A stretch of 64,000 bases of DNA from Balneola sp. (GTDB lineage Bacteria; Bacteroidota; Rhodothermia; Balneolales; Balneolaceae): positions 482,047 through 546,046 of the forward strand of contig PBJO01000007.1 in assembly GCA_002720745.1 (NCBI GenBank). The letters are read 5' to 3'. Below the pieces are notes generated by a model, which was not told where the DNA came from, made no database searches, and was given only the letters and a program-made list of their open reading frames with translations. Below are positions 47,027-56,963 of the stretch, in pieces (within the stretch, counting starts at the first letter, position 1; the number at the start of each line of letters is the position of its first letter). The position numbers and the translations under genes are program-made.

Positions 47027-48640
47027 TTAATGTTTGTTCATAGAGACTAGAAAATCTAAGTTATCCCTTGTCCCCTTTATTTTATCCAAGATGAATTCCA
47101 TTGCTTCAAAAGGGCTCATGTTGGTTAAGTGTCGACGTAATAACACAACCTTTTCCCTTTCCTCATCACTAACTAATAACTCCTCACGTCGCGTTCCAGA
47201 TCGAAAAATATCAATGGCTGGGTAAATTCTACGATCCGAGATACGGCGATCTAATACTATTTCACTATTCCCTGTTCCCTTGAATTCTTCAAATATTACA
47301 TCATCCATACGAGAACCCGTATCAATTAAGGCGGTTGCAACGATGGTTAGTGAACCCCCTCCTTCAATATTACGGGCAGATGAAAATAACTGCCTAGGCA
47401 CTTTTAATGCTTCAGAATCTACCCCACCGCTCATGGTCCGTCCTTTATTACCTGCGCATACATTATATGCTCGAGCTAATCTCGTTATTGAATCCAATAA
47501 AAGTAGCACATCATGTCCACTCTCAACCAATCGTTTGGCTTTTTCAAATACAATTTCCGACAAGCCTACGTGATTTTCAGGTTTCTCATCAAAAGTGGAG
47601 GCAACCACTTCTGCCCCTTCTACACCTCGTTCCATTTCTGTAACCTCTTCAGGGCGTTCATCAACCAGTAAAATTAATATTTTTGCCTCTGGATGATTTT
47701 GACTGACCGCATTGGCAATATTACGTAATATGGTAGTTTTTCCTGTCTTCGGTTGTGCAACAATCAAACTACGTTGCCCTTTACCTATTGGGGCAAACAT
47801 ATCAATTAAACGGGTTGTGTACTCATTAGGAACATATTCTAAAAGGTAGCGGTGCTCTGGATGGACAGGTAACAATTCGTCGAAATAGCCTCTGTTGTCT
47901 ACATCACGAGGGATACGCCCGTTAACCCCCTCCACTCTTAGAAGAGCAAAATATCTCTCGCCCACTTTGGGAGGGCGGATAATACCGATTACACTATCAC
48001 CTTGACGGAGTCTAAATCGCTTAATCTGCGAAGGTGATATATAAATATCATCAGGACTCGCCTTATAATTATAATTCATGGATCTCAAAAATCCATATCC
48101 ATCAGGGAGAATTTCTAATGTTCCTTCATTAATAAGGTAAGTTCCAAGTTGAGGCTCCAATTCTACTAAACGTTCCTTAAGAGTAGGTGCATCGGAAGTT
48201 GGAAGTTCGTCATGCTCATACCTTCTGCGATTTCTTGCTCTATTTGGTGCGTTATTGTGCTGACGATCGGAGTTTTTGTAACTACTACGCTTATTATTTT
48301 TTTGATCCTTGGCTTCTTCTTTTTCATCTTTATAACTAATGACATGATCGCCGCCGCCATATAAGTTATTAGCCGTCATTTTAATTTGAGTTGCCGTGCG
48401 AGGTTCAGTGAATAAGAGTGGGGTACTTATTTCTTTCGAAGTACTAACTTTTTTAATTTTTAGATTCGACATTTGCCTGGAGCTTATCTCGATAATGGTA
48501 TCAATAAGCAACTGTTTTTTTACCCCTGTTACCCTTCTCACGCCTAAAGACTTAGCAATAGCTTGCAAATTTGGTAACTTTTTGGATTTTAACTGTGCAG
48601 GGTCATTCCAAGAATGCCCATCATTCGTTTGTGATGACAT
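47027..48640 (-). CDS. rho: Transcription termination factor Rho with N-terminal disordered insert
   Basis: A 537-residue hexameric RNA-dependent ATPase. Layout: Rho_N helical domain (about 15-55), then about 70 residues rich in Lys, Asn, Arg, Asp and Gln (about 85-155), then the RNA-binding cold-shock domain and the ATPase with [27 protein letters not shown] and [14 protein letters not shown]. It is about 120 residues longer than E. coli Rho because of the insert. Similar inserts occur in Bacteroidota Rho. It lies 100 bases after folC. Confidence 0.96.
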   Translation of the reverse strand: MSSQTNDGHSWNDPAQLKSKKLPNLQAIAKSLGVRRVTGVKKQLLIDTIIEISSRQMSNLKIKKVSTSKEISTPLLFTEPRTATQIKMTANNLYGGGDHVISYKDEKEEAKDQKNNKRSSYKNSDRQHNNAPNRARNRRRYEHDELPTSDAPTLKERLVELEPQLGTYLINEGTLEILPDGYGFLRSMNYNYKASPDDIYISPSQIKRFRLRQGDSVIGIIRPPKVGERYFALLRVEGVNGRIPRDVDNRGYFDELLPVHPEHRYLLEYVPNEYTTRLIDMFAPIGKGQRSLIVAQPKTGKTTILRNIANAVSQNHPEAKILILLVDERPEEVTEMERGVEGAEVVASTFDEKPENHVGLSEIVFEKAKRLVESGHDVLLLLDSITRLARAYNVCAGNKGRTMSGGVDSEALKVPRQLFSSARNIEGGGSLTIVATALIDTGSRMDDVIFEEFKGTGNSEIVLDRRISDRRIYPAIDIFRSGTRREELLVSDEEREKVVLLRRHLTNMSPFEAMEFILDKIKGTRDNLDFLVSMNKH

Positions 48641-48740
48641 AAAATTAAATTAAATAAACGTGTTAGTACCGACGTCATGAATACATAGAGTTCACGGATG
48701 GAAAGGGAGTCAAAATTCAGGCCGTACAAGAAAAGCACAT

Positions 48741-49991
48741 TCATATTCGGCTCATCCAATCTTTAACAGTAGAGTAAAAGTAAAAACTTCCAGTAAAAAT
48801 AACCAAAGATGTCTTAAATTCGCTTAATATATATTTTACATTGCCATCATTCATAGATTTCATATTAAAATGTGATGGGATATCTACCATAGAGGCGGCT
48901 CTATTACCTTCTAATTTGTAAAAATAACGATCGGAAAAACCCAAAGTTTGATTTAATATTTCTTTACTTATTTTATCTTTCATCATTCCCATAACAATAA
49001 CTTTTCTGTTGTTTTTAAATGTCTTAACGGTATTAATGGTAGATTTGATTGCCTCTAAATTATGAGAACCTGAGAAATACCAAGCATGAGTTGAATGTAT
49101 ATGCTCAAATCTTCCTGGTACTCCTGGAAATTCTTTAACAGCAGTAATAAAATTTTCTTTACTAACCGGAAATTGATCAAATAAACACTGAGTAGATTGA
49201 TAGGTCATGGCCACATTCCAAGCATTTACTAGTTCCAAGAAAGATGTTTTGAGCGCGATGTTGGGTTCTTTTAGTATGATATTATTGTTTAAAAAACTTG
49301 GCTGTAGTTGTTTGGCTTCAAATAAAGGGGCTTTTTGTCTATTGGCACGCTCAGCGATTACCCTATATGCTTCATCAGAAATATTACCCACAATACAAGG
49401 TACTTTTTTCTTTATTATACCAGCTTTTTCTGAAGCAATAGAAGCTAAATCTTCACCAAGTATATCGGTATGATCATAGGAAATACTAGTGATAATACTT
49501 AATTCAGGAAGCAGTACATTAGTTGCATCTAATCGCCCTCCCAGGCCAGTTTCAATAATTGCTAGATCTATATATTCATTATCAAATAGGGTGAAAGCGA
49601 TAACAGTACTTAACTCGAAATAGGTAAGTTTATATAAATTAAGCAACTTAGAAACTTGAGCAAATAAAGCCACTAATTTATTATCTGATACAGGTTTGCC
49701 TAGTATTCGAAATCGTTCATTAAATGAAATTAAATGTGGTGATGTGAATAAACCTGTTTTGTACCCAGCGCGACAGTAAGTGGCCTCTAGTAAGTGACAA
49801 ACTGTCCCCTTTCCATTAGTACCAGCAACATGAATAGAGGAATATTTTTTATGAGGATTGCCTAATTCATGTAAAAAATCTTTGACCTTCTTTAGTGAAA
49901 AATTAGCAGCTTTGGCTCCAACTGTAGAAAATTTTGGAAGGCTATATAAATATCTCTCAACATCGTCAATATGGCGAAATTCTTTAGACAT
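48741..49991 (-). CDS. folC: Folylpolyglutamate synthase / dihydrofolate synthase
   Basis: A 416-residue Mur-ligase-like enzyme adding glutamate to (dihydro)folates. The P-loop is VAGTNGKGTVCHLLE and is followed by FTSPHLISFNERFR. Further motifs are ETGLGGRLDATNV and SYDHTDILG. The C-terminal domain is present. It starts 3 bases after a shortened pabC-like gene, giving a folate-themed pair. Confidence 0.94.
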   Translation of the reverse strand: MSKEFRHIDDVERYLYSLPKFSTVGAKAANFSLKKVKDFLHELGNPHKKYSSIHVAGTNGKGTVCHLLEATYCRAGYKTGLFTSPHLISFNERFRILGKPVSDNKLVALFAQVSKLLNLYKLTYFELSTVIAFTLFDNEYIDLAIIETGLGGRLDATNVLLPELSIITSISYDHTDILGEDLASIASEKAGIIKKKVPCIVGNISDEAYRVIAERANRQKAPLFEAKQLQPSFLNNNIILKEPNIALKTSFLELVNAWNVAMTYQSTQCLFDQFPVSKENFITAVKEFPGVPGRFEHIHSTHAWYFSGSHNLEAIKSTINTVKTFKNNRKVIVMGMMKDKISKEILNQTLGFSDRYFYKLEGNRAASMVDIPSHFNMKSMNDGNVKYILSEFKTSLVIFTGSFYFYSTVKDWMSRI

Positions 49992-49994
49992 TTT

Positions 49995-50492
49995 CTACAA
50001 GATAGTTGACTGATTTATCTTATTGACCCTGTCTAATATATCCACATCTTTACCGAATTGAATTGCGTCTAGGGAGTGTATGAGTTGTATTCCATTCATA
50101 GAACTTATTGAAAAAACGACATCCGCTTCGAGCAATGACTCTATGTGAAATAATCCCTCTTGAACACTAAATAAAGACTGATTGTGTAACGCACGCAACA
50201 AGGCTTCTCGCGGGGTGCCTTGTAGAATGCCACAAATTATGGAGGGGGTGTATATTATTTGATCTCCTACCCAAAAAATATTAACAGAACTACATTCTCC
50301 TACATAGCCATCTCCATATATAACCTCTCTGTTTTCAACAGGAATATGGGCTTCAGACTCCAACATCCAAGTCCCGTTAAGGCAAACCCAAGACTCAGTT
50401 AACAAGGTAGTCTGAGTTCTTTTAACCTGTTGTTCATCCAAAAGCTTTTTAGAGGCATTTACAATCAATTCGATATCCTTACTAGCTTCCAT
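49995..50492 (-). pseudogene. Class IV aminotransferase (PabC-like) with internal deletion
   Basis: A 165-residue open frame. Residues about 36-70 match the first strands of class IV aminotransferases / aminodeoxychorismate lyase (CLNGTWMLESEAHIPVENRE and YGDG). They join directly to the C-terminal domain (ECSSVNIFWVGDQ, YTPSIICGILQGTPREALL, VFSISSMNGI). About 120-130 middle residues, including the PLP-binding lysine, are missing compared with the usual 270. The first 35 residues are unlike the family. The gene overlaps the thioredoxin-like gene by 11 bases and precedes folC, where pabC would fit. It remains open, so it may still be translated. Confidence 0.65.
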
Positions 50493-51120
50493 ACTCAGCC
50501 TTAATTAAACTTGTTAAAGGCTGTAATTGTGAAGAATTTCTATATCCAACTTGTGTCCAAAGTATTTGTCCATCCATTAAAAAAACTAATGTGGGAATAC
50601 CTGGAATTTGGAATTCGTTAAACAAGTTACTCCCATCTATTATAAGATGTTGCTTAGAAAAGTCATGATCATTTACATATGATACTTTATTGTCTTCTTT
50701 TAGTCGTATACCCTCGACGTGTTTACCATAACCTTCTAGCGTATCTAAGACTAATGCTATAACGAGCTTTGGCGTCTTTTTATAGTGATCTGCAGTTGAA
50801 GGATTAAATTTACCCATGATTTGCTCTATTTGATTTGCCACTTCAGCTGACTTATCCGACCAACGAGCTGCAAAAAGCAGAATGATTGATTGATCGGAAA
50901 GTGAAACCAATTGTAGGCTATCCGTTTCTTGTTCTAAAAAACCATTTTGCAATACAGAAACATGCTCAACTAAAAATAAGTCTGTTTCTTCCTGGAGGAT
51001 ACTATTGAAGGTCTCCAATTGTCTTGAATTAAAATTAAAGGAAAAAAATACGATAGCAACCAATCCTAAGAATGCGATCACCAGCACAAATGGAACAAAC
51101 TGTTTAGAATCTAATTTCAT
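50482..51120 (-). CDS. Membrane-anchored TlpA/thioredoxin-fold protein lacking the CxxC site
   Basis: A 212-residue protein with one N-terminal membrane helix (about 8-28) and a thioredoxin-like domain facing the periplasm. The fold signature is visible as LLFAARWSDKSAEVANQIEQ and, near the end, FQIPGIPTLVFLMDGQI with the cis-Pro. The usual WCxxC is WSDKS, with both cysteines replaced by serine, and the whole protein has no cysteine. It cannot do disulfide chemistry and is more likely a binding or structural protein. It is the first gene of its minus-strand group. Confidence 0.7.
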   Translation of the reverse strand: MKLDSKQFVPFVLVIAFLGLVAIVFFSFNFNSRQLETFNSILQEETDLFLVEHVSVLQNGFLEQETDSLQLVSLSDQSIILLFAARWSDKSAEVANQIEQIMGKFNPSTADHYKKTPKLVIALVLDTLEGYGKHVEGIRLKEDNKVSYVNDHDFSKQHLIIDGSNLFNEFQIPGIPTLVFLMDGQILWTQVGYRNSSQLQPLTSLIKAEYGS

Positions 51121-51299
51121 GATGAAAGTTAGTGCTTTCTATACTTTATCGCCTGAGTTAATACTATAAAAGACGGGCTATCTGAAATGCACCAATTAAA
51201 GTTTCATTCATTCTTGAATAAATTTCTATAGGTTTAATGCTTTCACTTAATCACACGATAAATTGCAAATGAATAGGAAAGAATTCCTTGCTTATTTCC
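51121..51299. other. Non-coding region upstream of the thioredoxin-like gene
   Basis: There are about 180 bases between the thioredoxin-like start and the GH13 remnant. I find no open frame resembling a protein, no tRNA-like fold and no clear hairpin with a T-run. It presumably contains the promoter of the minus-strand group beginning at 51120. Confidence 0.5.
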
Positions 51300-51646
51300 C
51301 TAAATAATGAGTCTATTACCCAGAAATTCAATGTTTTTCTGATTTTGCATGAGTTTAGGGTCTGTTTTATGAATCGGAGTTGTGTGACTGGCAGAATAAT
51401 TGCCCAAAACTTGATTCCAAAGTACCCGACTATACCAATCCGAGGTCCATAAACTTAGTGCCCATCCTTCAGGTCACCTTGCATGCTCTTTATTGGGTTC
51501 GTTGGTTAAATCACCATTTCGAAAACATTCCGGAAAATTTGATACCAAACCGTTCCATTAGACCATTCCAGTGCTTGGGCTCAGCCCGTATTGAATTGAC
51601 TTAAAAGAATAAGAAAAACTAAACCAAGTAGCCTAATTAGTAGCAT
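51300..51646 (-). pseudogene. Decayed N-terminus of a secreted GH13 alpha-amylase
   Basis: The remnant starts at an ATG (51646) nine bases after the MFS transporter stop. The translation is a signal peptide (MLLIRLLGLVFLILLSQFN), an in-frame TGA, then AQALEWSNGTVWYQIF. Restoring one lost C in the run after that gives PECFRNGDLTNEP, then a second TGA where Trp is expected (AR-stop-PEGW), then ALSLWTSDWY. This is the typical start of a neopullulanase-like GH13 enzyme (YQIFPERFRNGD ... WTSDWY). After about 40 further residues the frame ends at a TAG, without the catalytic barrel. Confidence 0.75.
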
Positions 51647-51655
51647 AGAATAGTA

Positions 51656-53011
51656 TCATAATGGAATAGCTAAATCCCCATCCATATCATTCACCCTCAT
51701 AACCGACCATGCGCCTAACAACATAAAAATTCCAGCTGTCACTAAAGCCCATATTGCCTCCCCTCCATAAAGATGTTTAACAATAGGGCCACCAATAATT
51801 CCATTAACTATCTGTGGAAAGGTGATAAAAAAGTTGAATATCCCCATGTATACACCCATTTTTTTTGCAGGAATTGATCCAGCTAAAATAGCATATGGCA
51901 TAGCTAAGATACTCGCCCAAGCTATCCCAATACCAATCATAGAGAGAAGGAGCCAATATTTATCCTGAATGAAATAAATTGATATAAGACCCAGGCCACC
52001 TAAAATGAGGGAGATTGCGTGCGTCTTTTTGCGGCCCACAGCTGCAGCAATTTTTGGCAGGAAAAAGGCAAAAATTGCAGAGATCGCATTGTACACCCCA
52101 AAAATAACCCCAACCCAATTTCCAGCTTCTTGAAATAATGGAGAACCTGTATCCCCTTTAGCCACTCCAAAAACATGCTCAGCAATAGCTGGTGTGGTAA
52201 ATACCCACATTGAAAATAATGCAAACCATGAAAAAAACTGAACTAGACCCAACTGCTTCATCGTTTCGGGCATAGAAGCAAAATCTTTAAATATATCAAC
52301 TAAAGAAGGCTTTTCTTCCTCTATCGTCTCATCTTCTTTATCATCAAATTCAGCAAGCTCTTCCGGACTATACTCAGAGGTTGTGATCACGGTCCATACA
52401 ATAGATCCCAACAGTATAGCTGCACCCACCACAAATGAGATGATTAAATTCAAAGGGATTTCACCTTCCCCTGCTGTTTTACCCCACCCAAAGCCTTCAG
52501 CCAGTATATATGGTAACCATGAACCAACTACGGCACCAATTCCAATTAGTACAGTTTGAATGGAAAAACCTAGTGTTCGTTGTGAGCTAGGTAATTTATC
52601 AGCAACTAGGGCTCTAAATGGCTCCATAGCTATATTAAAGGAGGCATCCATAATCATGAGCATACCTGCACCTACCCACAAAGCAGGAATAAAAGCAGCA
52701 AATAATCCCGCATTAGGCATTAGAATGAGTCCCAAACTAGCAAGCACAGCACCTGCTAAAAAATATGGACGCCTACGCCCTAAACGAGTCCATGTATTAT
52801 CGCTGTAGTGTCCTACAATGGGCTGTACGATCATACCAGTGATAGGCGCTACTAACCAAAACCAAGAAAGATGCTCTACATCAGCGCCAAAGGTTTGAAG
52901 TATTCTACTGGCATTGGCATTCTGCAGGGCAAAACCCATTTGAATACCTAAAAAGCCCATACTCATGTTCCAAATATCTGCTTTTCTCAAGTTGGGTTTT
53001 GTTCGATTCAT
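51656..53011 (-). CDS. MFS sugar transporter, SLC45/maltose-sucrose type
   Basis: A 451-residue carrier with about twelve membrane helices and a charged central loop (about 210-235, rich in Glu and Asp). The motif RLGRRRPYFLAG after helix 2 and the opening GFLGIQMGFALQNANASRI are typical of the SLC45-like sucrose/maltose symporters in Bacteroidota glucan loci. It lies 54 bases after a GH13 lipoprotein gene. Likely role: uptake of maltose or short maltodextrins across the inner membrane. Confidence 0.88.
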   Translation of the reverse strand: MNRTKPNLRKADIWNMSMGFLGIQMGFALQNANASRILQTFGADVEHLSWFWLVAPITGMIVQPIVGHYSDNTWTRLGRRRPYFLAGAVLASLGLILMPNAGLFAAFIPALWVGAGMLMIMDASFNIAMEPFRALVADKLPSSQRTLGFSIQTVLIGIGAVVGSWLPYILAEGFGWGKTAGEGEIPLNLIISFVVGAAILLGSIVWTVITTSEYSPEELAEFDDKEDETIEEEKPSLVDIFKDFASMPETMKQLGLVQFFSWFALFSMWVFTTPAIAEHVFGVAKGDTGSPLFQEAGNWVGVIFGVYNAISAIFAFFLPKIAAAVGRKKTHAISLILGGLGLISIYFIQDKYWLLLSMIGIGIAWASILAMPYAILAGSIPAKKMGVYMGIFNFFITFPQIVNGIIGGPIVKHLYGGEAIWALVTAGIFMLLGAWSVMRVNDMDGDLAIPL

Positions 53012-53065
53012 TGGTTACTCCAAATAATGTTTAAGTTACTAAAGCGGCTATTATATGATTTTAGT

Positions 53066-54460
53066 TTAATGGGTACTTAATATCACCCAAGAATTAGCTG
53101 GTATACTCAGGACATCGTCTCCGTTTGCTTCATAAAAAGCAGAATCCATCCCATATGTCTTATACATATTACCCACTTCTAGTGGTAGGTTAAAATCTTG
53201 AGTCATTTGGGTATTATTTAGCCCTACATAAACACCAAATTCTCCTTTATTACGCTGATAAGCATACGTACCTTCTGGCGAAGAAATACGCACCGGATTA
53301 GCTCCATAAGAACCGTTCCAAAGAGCTTCGTTTCGATTATTCAATGCCAATAGATCGGTATAAAAATCTACCAGTGCATAGTCCTTCCAATCGATTTCAT
53401 CTTTTTCAAAGAATAATAATTGCTTGTCCAGCACCGCTTCTTGCCCACTATAAACTAAAGGCATACCGTCAATAGTAGCTGAGAGAACCGCAAAATTCTG
53501 GAAATTATCACCATATAAATCAGTATCGGTTCCTTTCCAAGAATTTTCATCATGATTCGACGTAAAAAACATACGGTACGAATTGTCAGGAAACTTTTTT
53601 GCGTCTTCTACTAATAAGGAATCCAAGCGATCAAAAGTCATTGCTCCCTTCGCAATCTCTCTTATGATATGTGCATATTCCCATGCATAATTCATATCAA
53701 AAGCTTCTAAAAGCAATTCAGGCTCCCCATCTTCGGCTAGCATAAAAACATCCTTAACTTCGTCTAATTCGATATGAGTACGTACCCAAAAATCGGTGGG
53801 AACCTTACCTGCTACATCGCATCTATACCCATCTACACCAAACTCGGCGACCCAGTACTTCATGGCATCGATCATTGAAGTTCGCATATCTTCATTGGCA
53901 TAGTTGAGTTGAATTACATCGGTCCAATCTGTCCCTAATGGTGGAATGAAATCACCTTCCTCATTAAGTACATACCAATCTTTATTTTCTGTCCAGGGAT
54001 TATCCCAAGCAGTATGATTTGGCACCCAATCTAGAATCACTTTCATCCCAAGGTTGTGTGCCTGTTCAACTAATGCTCTGAAATCTTCCTCTGTACCATA
54101 GTCTGTGCTTACCGCTTTGTAATCCTGTACCGAATAATAACTTCCCATACTATCTTCATTCTCTTTTCGATTAACTTTACCAATTGGATGGATTGGCATA
54201 AACCAAAGAATATCTACTCCCATCTCTTTTAATCTAGGTAAATGTACTGAAAAGGCATTAAAAGTACCTTCCGAGGTATATTGACGTACGTTTACCTCAT
54301 AAATAGTAGCGTTTTTACTCCATTCTGGTTGAGTTACTTTGGACACAGGTGCTACTAAATCCATGGTAGAAGATTGTGTGCAAGCCACAGTGTGCATAAA
54401 AAACCCTAAAACAAATAAACTGAGATTACGTGATAAATAAGATTGATGATGTAAATTCAT
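53066..54460 (-). CDS. GH13 alpha-amylase-family lipoprotein
   Basis: A 464-residue enzyme with a lipobox (HTVAC) at about residue 27. The GH13 catalytic triad is present: nucleophile Asp215 (DGYRCDVAG), acid/base Glu243 (MLAEDGE) and Asp304 (SNHDENSW). Conserved region I is VILDWVPNHTAWD. It probably trims maltodextrins in the periplasm or at the cell surface. It is placed between a second GH13 lipoprotein (34 bases upstream) and the MFS transporter. Confidence 0.92.
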   Translation of the reverse strand: MNLHHQSYLSRNLSLFVLGFFMHTVACTQSSTMDLVAPVSKVTQPEWSKNATIYEVNVRQYTSEGTFNAFSVHLPRLKEMGVDILWFMPIHPIGKVNRKENEDSMGSYYSVQDYKAVSTDYGTEEDFRALVEQAHNLGMKVILDWVPNHTAWDNPWTENKDWYVLNEEGDFIPPLGTDWTDVIQLNYANEDMRTSMIDAMKYWVAEFGVDGYRCDVAGKVPTDFWVRTHIELDEVKDVFMLAEDGEPELLLEAFDMNYAWEYAHIIREIAKGAMTFDRLDSLLVEDAKKFPDNSYRMFFTSNHDENSWKGTDTDLYGDNFQNFAVLSATIDGMPLVYSGQEAVLDKQLLFFEKDEIDWKDYALVDFYTDLLALNNRNEALWNGSYGANPVRISSPEGTYAYQRNKGEFGVYVGLNNTQMTQDFNLPLEVGNMYKTYGMDSAFYEANGDDVLSIPANSWVILSTH

Positions 54461-54494
54461 GATTCAATGATTGATAGATTATTATTACTAACAT

Positions 54495-56963
54495 TTACGG
54501 TTGAAACACCTGAACCAACGAGCTCATTGGTGTGAGTTCAATTGAGATAGCCTCCCCTTTGAAAGGGTGTTCGAAGGTTACTAGTCTAGGACAGTCGGAT
54601 ATATTAAAGAATACCCAAATCGATTCGTTGAAATAAACCCGCTCAAATATCAGTACATCCTCTTCAATGGTTTCGAATCGAAGTGATCCATAATGAAGCG
54701 CTAGATGATTGGCCCGGAGTCTAGCCATATTGGTATAGTGGGATAGACTTTGCTGTTCAAGTGAATTCAGCCCCTCAAATTTCATAGGTCGTCGATTATC
54801 GGGATCATTAGCCCCAGGTAGTCCAAATTCATCTCCATAATAGGTGACTGGAATTCCAGGGACAGTAAATATCCAGGTGTGCATGAGTTGTAACCTAGCA
54901 TAACCTTCTTCGCTAGGATCAGAAATATCCCGAGTCCAAGCAGCTAGTTTTGCATCTTCTTCCCAACGTACTTCCCCACTGGCTAAACTAATGAAACGGG
55001 CTTTGTCATGATTACCTGATATGACACCCATCTGATTGGTCATTCCATAATATCTAATACTTTCTCTGAGTTGCTCAGCTAAAGAATGCATCGATTGGTT
55101 TTGACCAAAGCTAGATTGTGCTGCATCAAAGAGGCTAAAATCGAATTGGGCATCCAATAATCCACTCCGAATATAACTAGCAATGAGAGGCCTGCTTCCG
55201 TAAGTCTCTCCTATCTGATAAAAAGTACGTTCTTGGTTTTCTCTGAGTTGCTTGTTAATTTTGTGAGTGAGCATACGCCAAAAGACTAATGGAATATGTT
55301 TAGTTGCGTCGTGGCGAAATCCATCGATATTAAACTCATGAATCCAATATAAAGCAGAATCAGACATCGCTTCTACAACCTGTTCCTGTGAAAAGTCCAA
55401 ACTAGGCATAAAGGTATCGAACCAAGTGGTCAGAGGTTGTTCATCCCAAAGCTGGGTATTCATAGTTCCGTCAGGCAGATATAAATCGGTTTTCCACCCT
55501 GGATGTTGCTGCATCACCGGATGCTCTTGATGCACATGATTAGCCACATAATCAAGCAAAACATTCATATCCCTTGCATGGGCAAGCTCAATTAATTCCC
55601 TTAAATCTTCCTTTGTACCCATTCGATCATCGATTCTAGAAGAAGAAATAGGCCAATAACCATGATACCCAGAAAAGGTACTTCTTACACCTTTTTGGTC
55701 CCACAATCCATAGGCTCCCTCTGGATTTTGAACAATGGGAGAAAGCCATAAGGTATTCACCGAAAGGGAATCAAAATAACCTGACTGAATAATCTCGATA
55801 AGGCCTTGCAAATCACCCCCGTAGTAGTTTACTGAGGGATGTATTTCAGGGTCATTTACTCGGCGGTTATTCTCTTTGTTCCCATCGTTAAACCGATCTA
55901 AAAATACAAAATACATATTCCATGATGATCGGTCATGCCGGGTTAGTTGATCCGCATTCTGCAAAATATTCCCATTTTGTATTGGAATTCTAAGATTATG
56001 TAATACTTCAACATCATTTGCTAACCAAAGCCGTAAGTAACTACGATCAACAAAACGGGCCCGCTCGGGAATACCCAACTCCCAATAATCACCCATTACC
56101 CGCACTTCTACCGCTTGGTTCTCCCACAGTACCAAAAGTTTATGATCATTGGTCGAAAACTGAATGGTACTCTTGCTTTCTTTCCCACTGCTTAATGTAG
56201 ACTGACCTGATGGAAATTGTCCCATTTCTTGATCCAAAGGTAGGTATGATTCCATTCTGAAGCTTAGCCGATGTCCACTAACCTCGGTTGGTATCAAGAC
56301 CGCCGGCTGACTACTTCTCTTCCCTACTTCTATCAAACTGTTATAATCTCCAAAACCATTAGGTACTTGCCGTGAATTAGTTGGGTCTAATAACTCCTTA
56401 CCATCCACCACAAACTTATAGGCATATACTCCCACTTCTACTTCCATTTCAACTTGCCAAAAACCATCGCTGTAATACATTGGATTGGCTGCAACGTTCC
56501 AACCATTCATTTCTCCCTTTATTTGAACCAAATCAAAGGTTCTTTTTGGATCGGGATAAGAGAATTTTACTGTAAAAAAACTGCTATTTTTTGCAAGTAT
56601 ATGTCCTCGTTCTCCATCAATCAAAAGTTCAATTAAATCCACAGGCTGCCGTAATTTCCCTATAAAAAGAGATCGCTCTTCGTTGAATCGTATATGGCTT
56701 ATTCCCTCCGGTAGCTTACCAACTTCTAATTTTTTGGGCTCCCACACATAATCGGACCAAATGACCACCGTAGTATCGTTTAAAATCACTGGAGTATTCA
56801 GCCCTATAAATGGAGATACTTCATTCGTTTTAGAAGGGGTATCACATGCAATCACTAATAAAACCAACAACCATAATGCATTGAAATAAGAATCAAAAAC
56901 GAGTCTTTTTTGTTTCGAGTGGCCTAGTTGGTATTGGATTCTATGATTTTTCCTTATTAGCAA
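54495..56963 (-). CDS. Multidomain GH13 lipoprotein (cyclomaltodextrinase/neopullulanase-like)
   Basis: An 822-residue protein with a lipobox (LLVIAC) at about residue 40. A beta-sandwich domain follows, and then a glycogen-binding-like domain (about 135-215, KGEMNGWN ... GVYAYKFVVDGK). The GH13 barrel has Asp552 (DGFRHDATK), Glu586 (IGETYG) and Asp653 (SGNHDKARF). The start is a TTG directly abutting the stop of the 985-residue amylase (TAA then TTG), with no better start downstream, so translation is probably coupled. Confidence 0.9.
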   Translation of the reverse strand: MLIRKNHRIQYQLGHSKQKRLVFDSYFNALWLLVLLVIACDTPSKTNEVSPFIGLNTPVILNDTTVVIWSDYVWEPKKLEVGKLPEGISHIRFNEERSLFIGKLRQPVDLIELLIDGERGHILAKNSSFFTVKFSYPDPKRTFDLVQIKGEMNGWNVAANPMYYSDGFWQVEMEVEVGVYAYKFVVDGKELLDPTNSRQVPNGFGDYNSLIEVGKRSSQPAVLIPTEVSGHRLSFRMESYLPLDQEMGQFPSGQSTLSSGKESKSTIQFSTNDHKLLVLWENQAVEVRVMGDYWELGIPERARFVDRSYLRLWLANDVEVLHNLRIPIQNGNILQNADQLTRHDRSSWNMYFVFLDRFNDGNKENNRRVNDPEIHPSVNYYGGDLQGLIEIIQSGYFDSLSVNTLWLSPIVQNPEGAYGLWDQKGVRSTFSGYHGYWPISSSRIDDRMGTKEDLRELIELAHARDMNVLLDYVANHVHQEHPVMQQHPGWKTDLYLPDGTMNTQLWDEQPLTTWFDTFMPSLDFSQEQVVEAMSDSALYWIHEFNIDGFRHDATKHIPLVFWRMLTHKINKQLRENQERTFYQIGETYGSRPLIASYIRSGLLDAQFDFSLFDAAQSSFGQNQSMHSLAEQLRESIRYYGMTNQMGVISGNHDKARFISLASGEVRWEEDAKLAAWTRDISDPSEEGYARLQLMHTWIFTVPGIPVTYYGDEFGLPGANDPDNRRPMKFEGLNSLEQQSLSHYTNMARLRANHLALHYGSLRFETIEEDVLIFERVYFNESIWVFFNISDCPRLVTFEHPFKGEAISIELTPMSSLVQVFQP

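Noticed and set aside
51380..51604. Plus-strand 74-codon open frame over the GH13 remnant
   Set aside because: The opposite strand carries the recognisable signal peptide and GH13 motifs; the plus frame has no family similarity and no ribosome-binding site.
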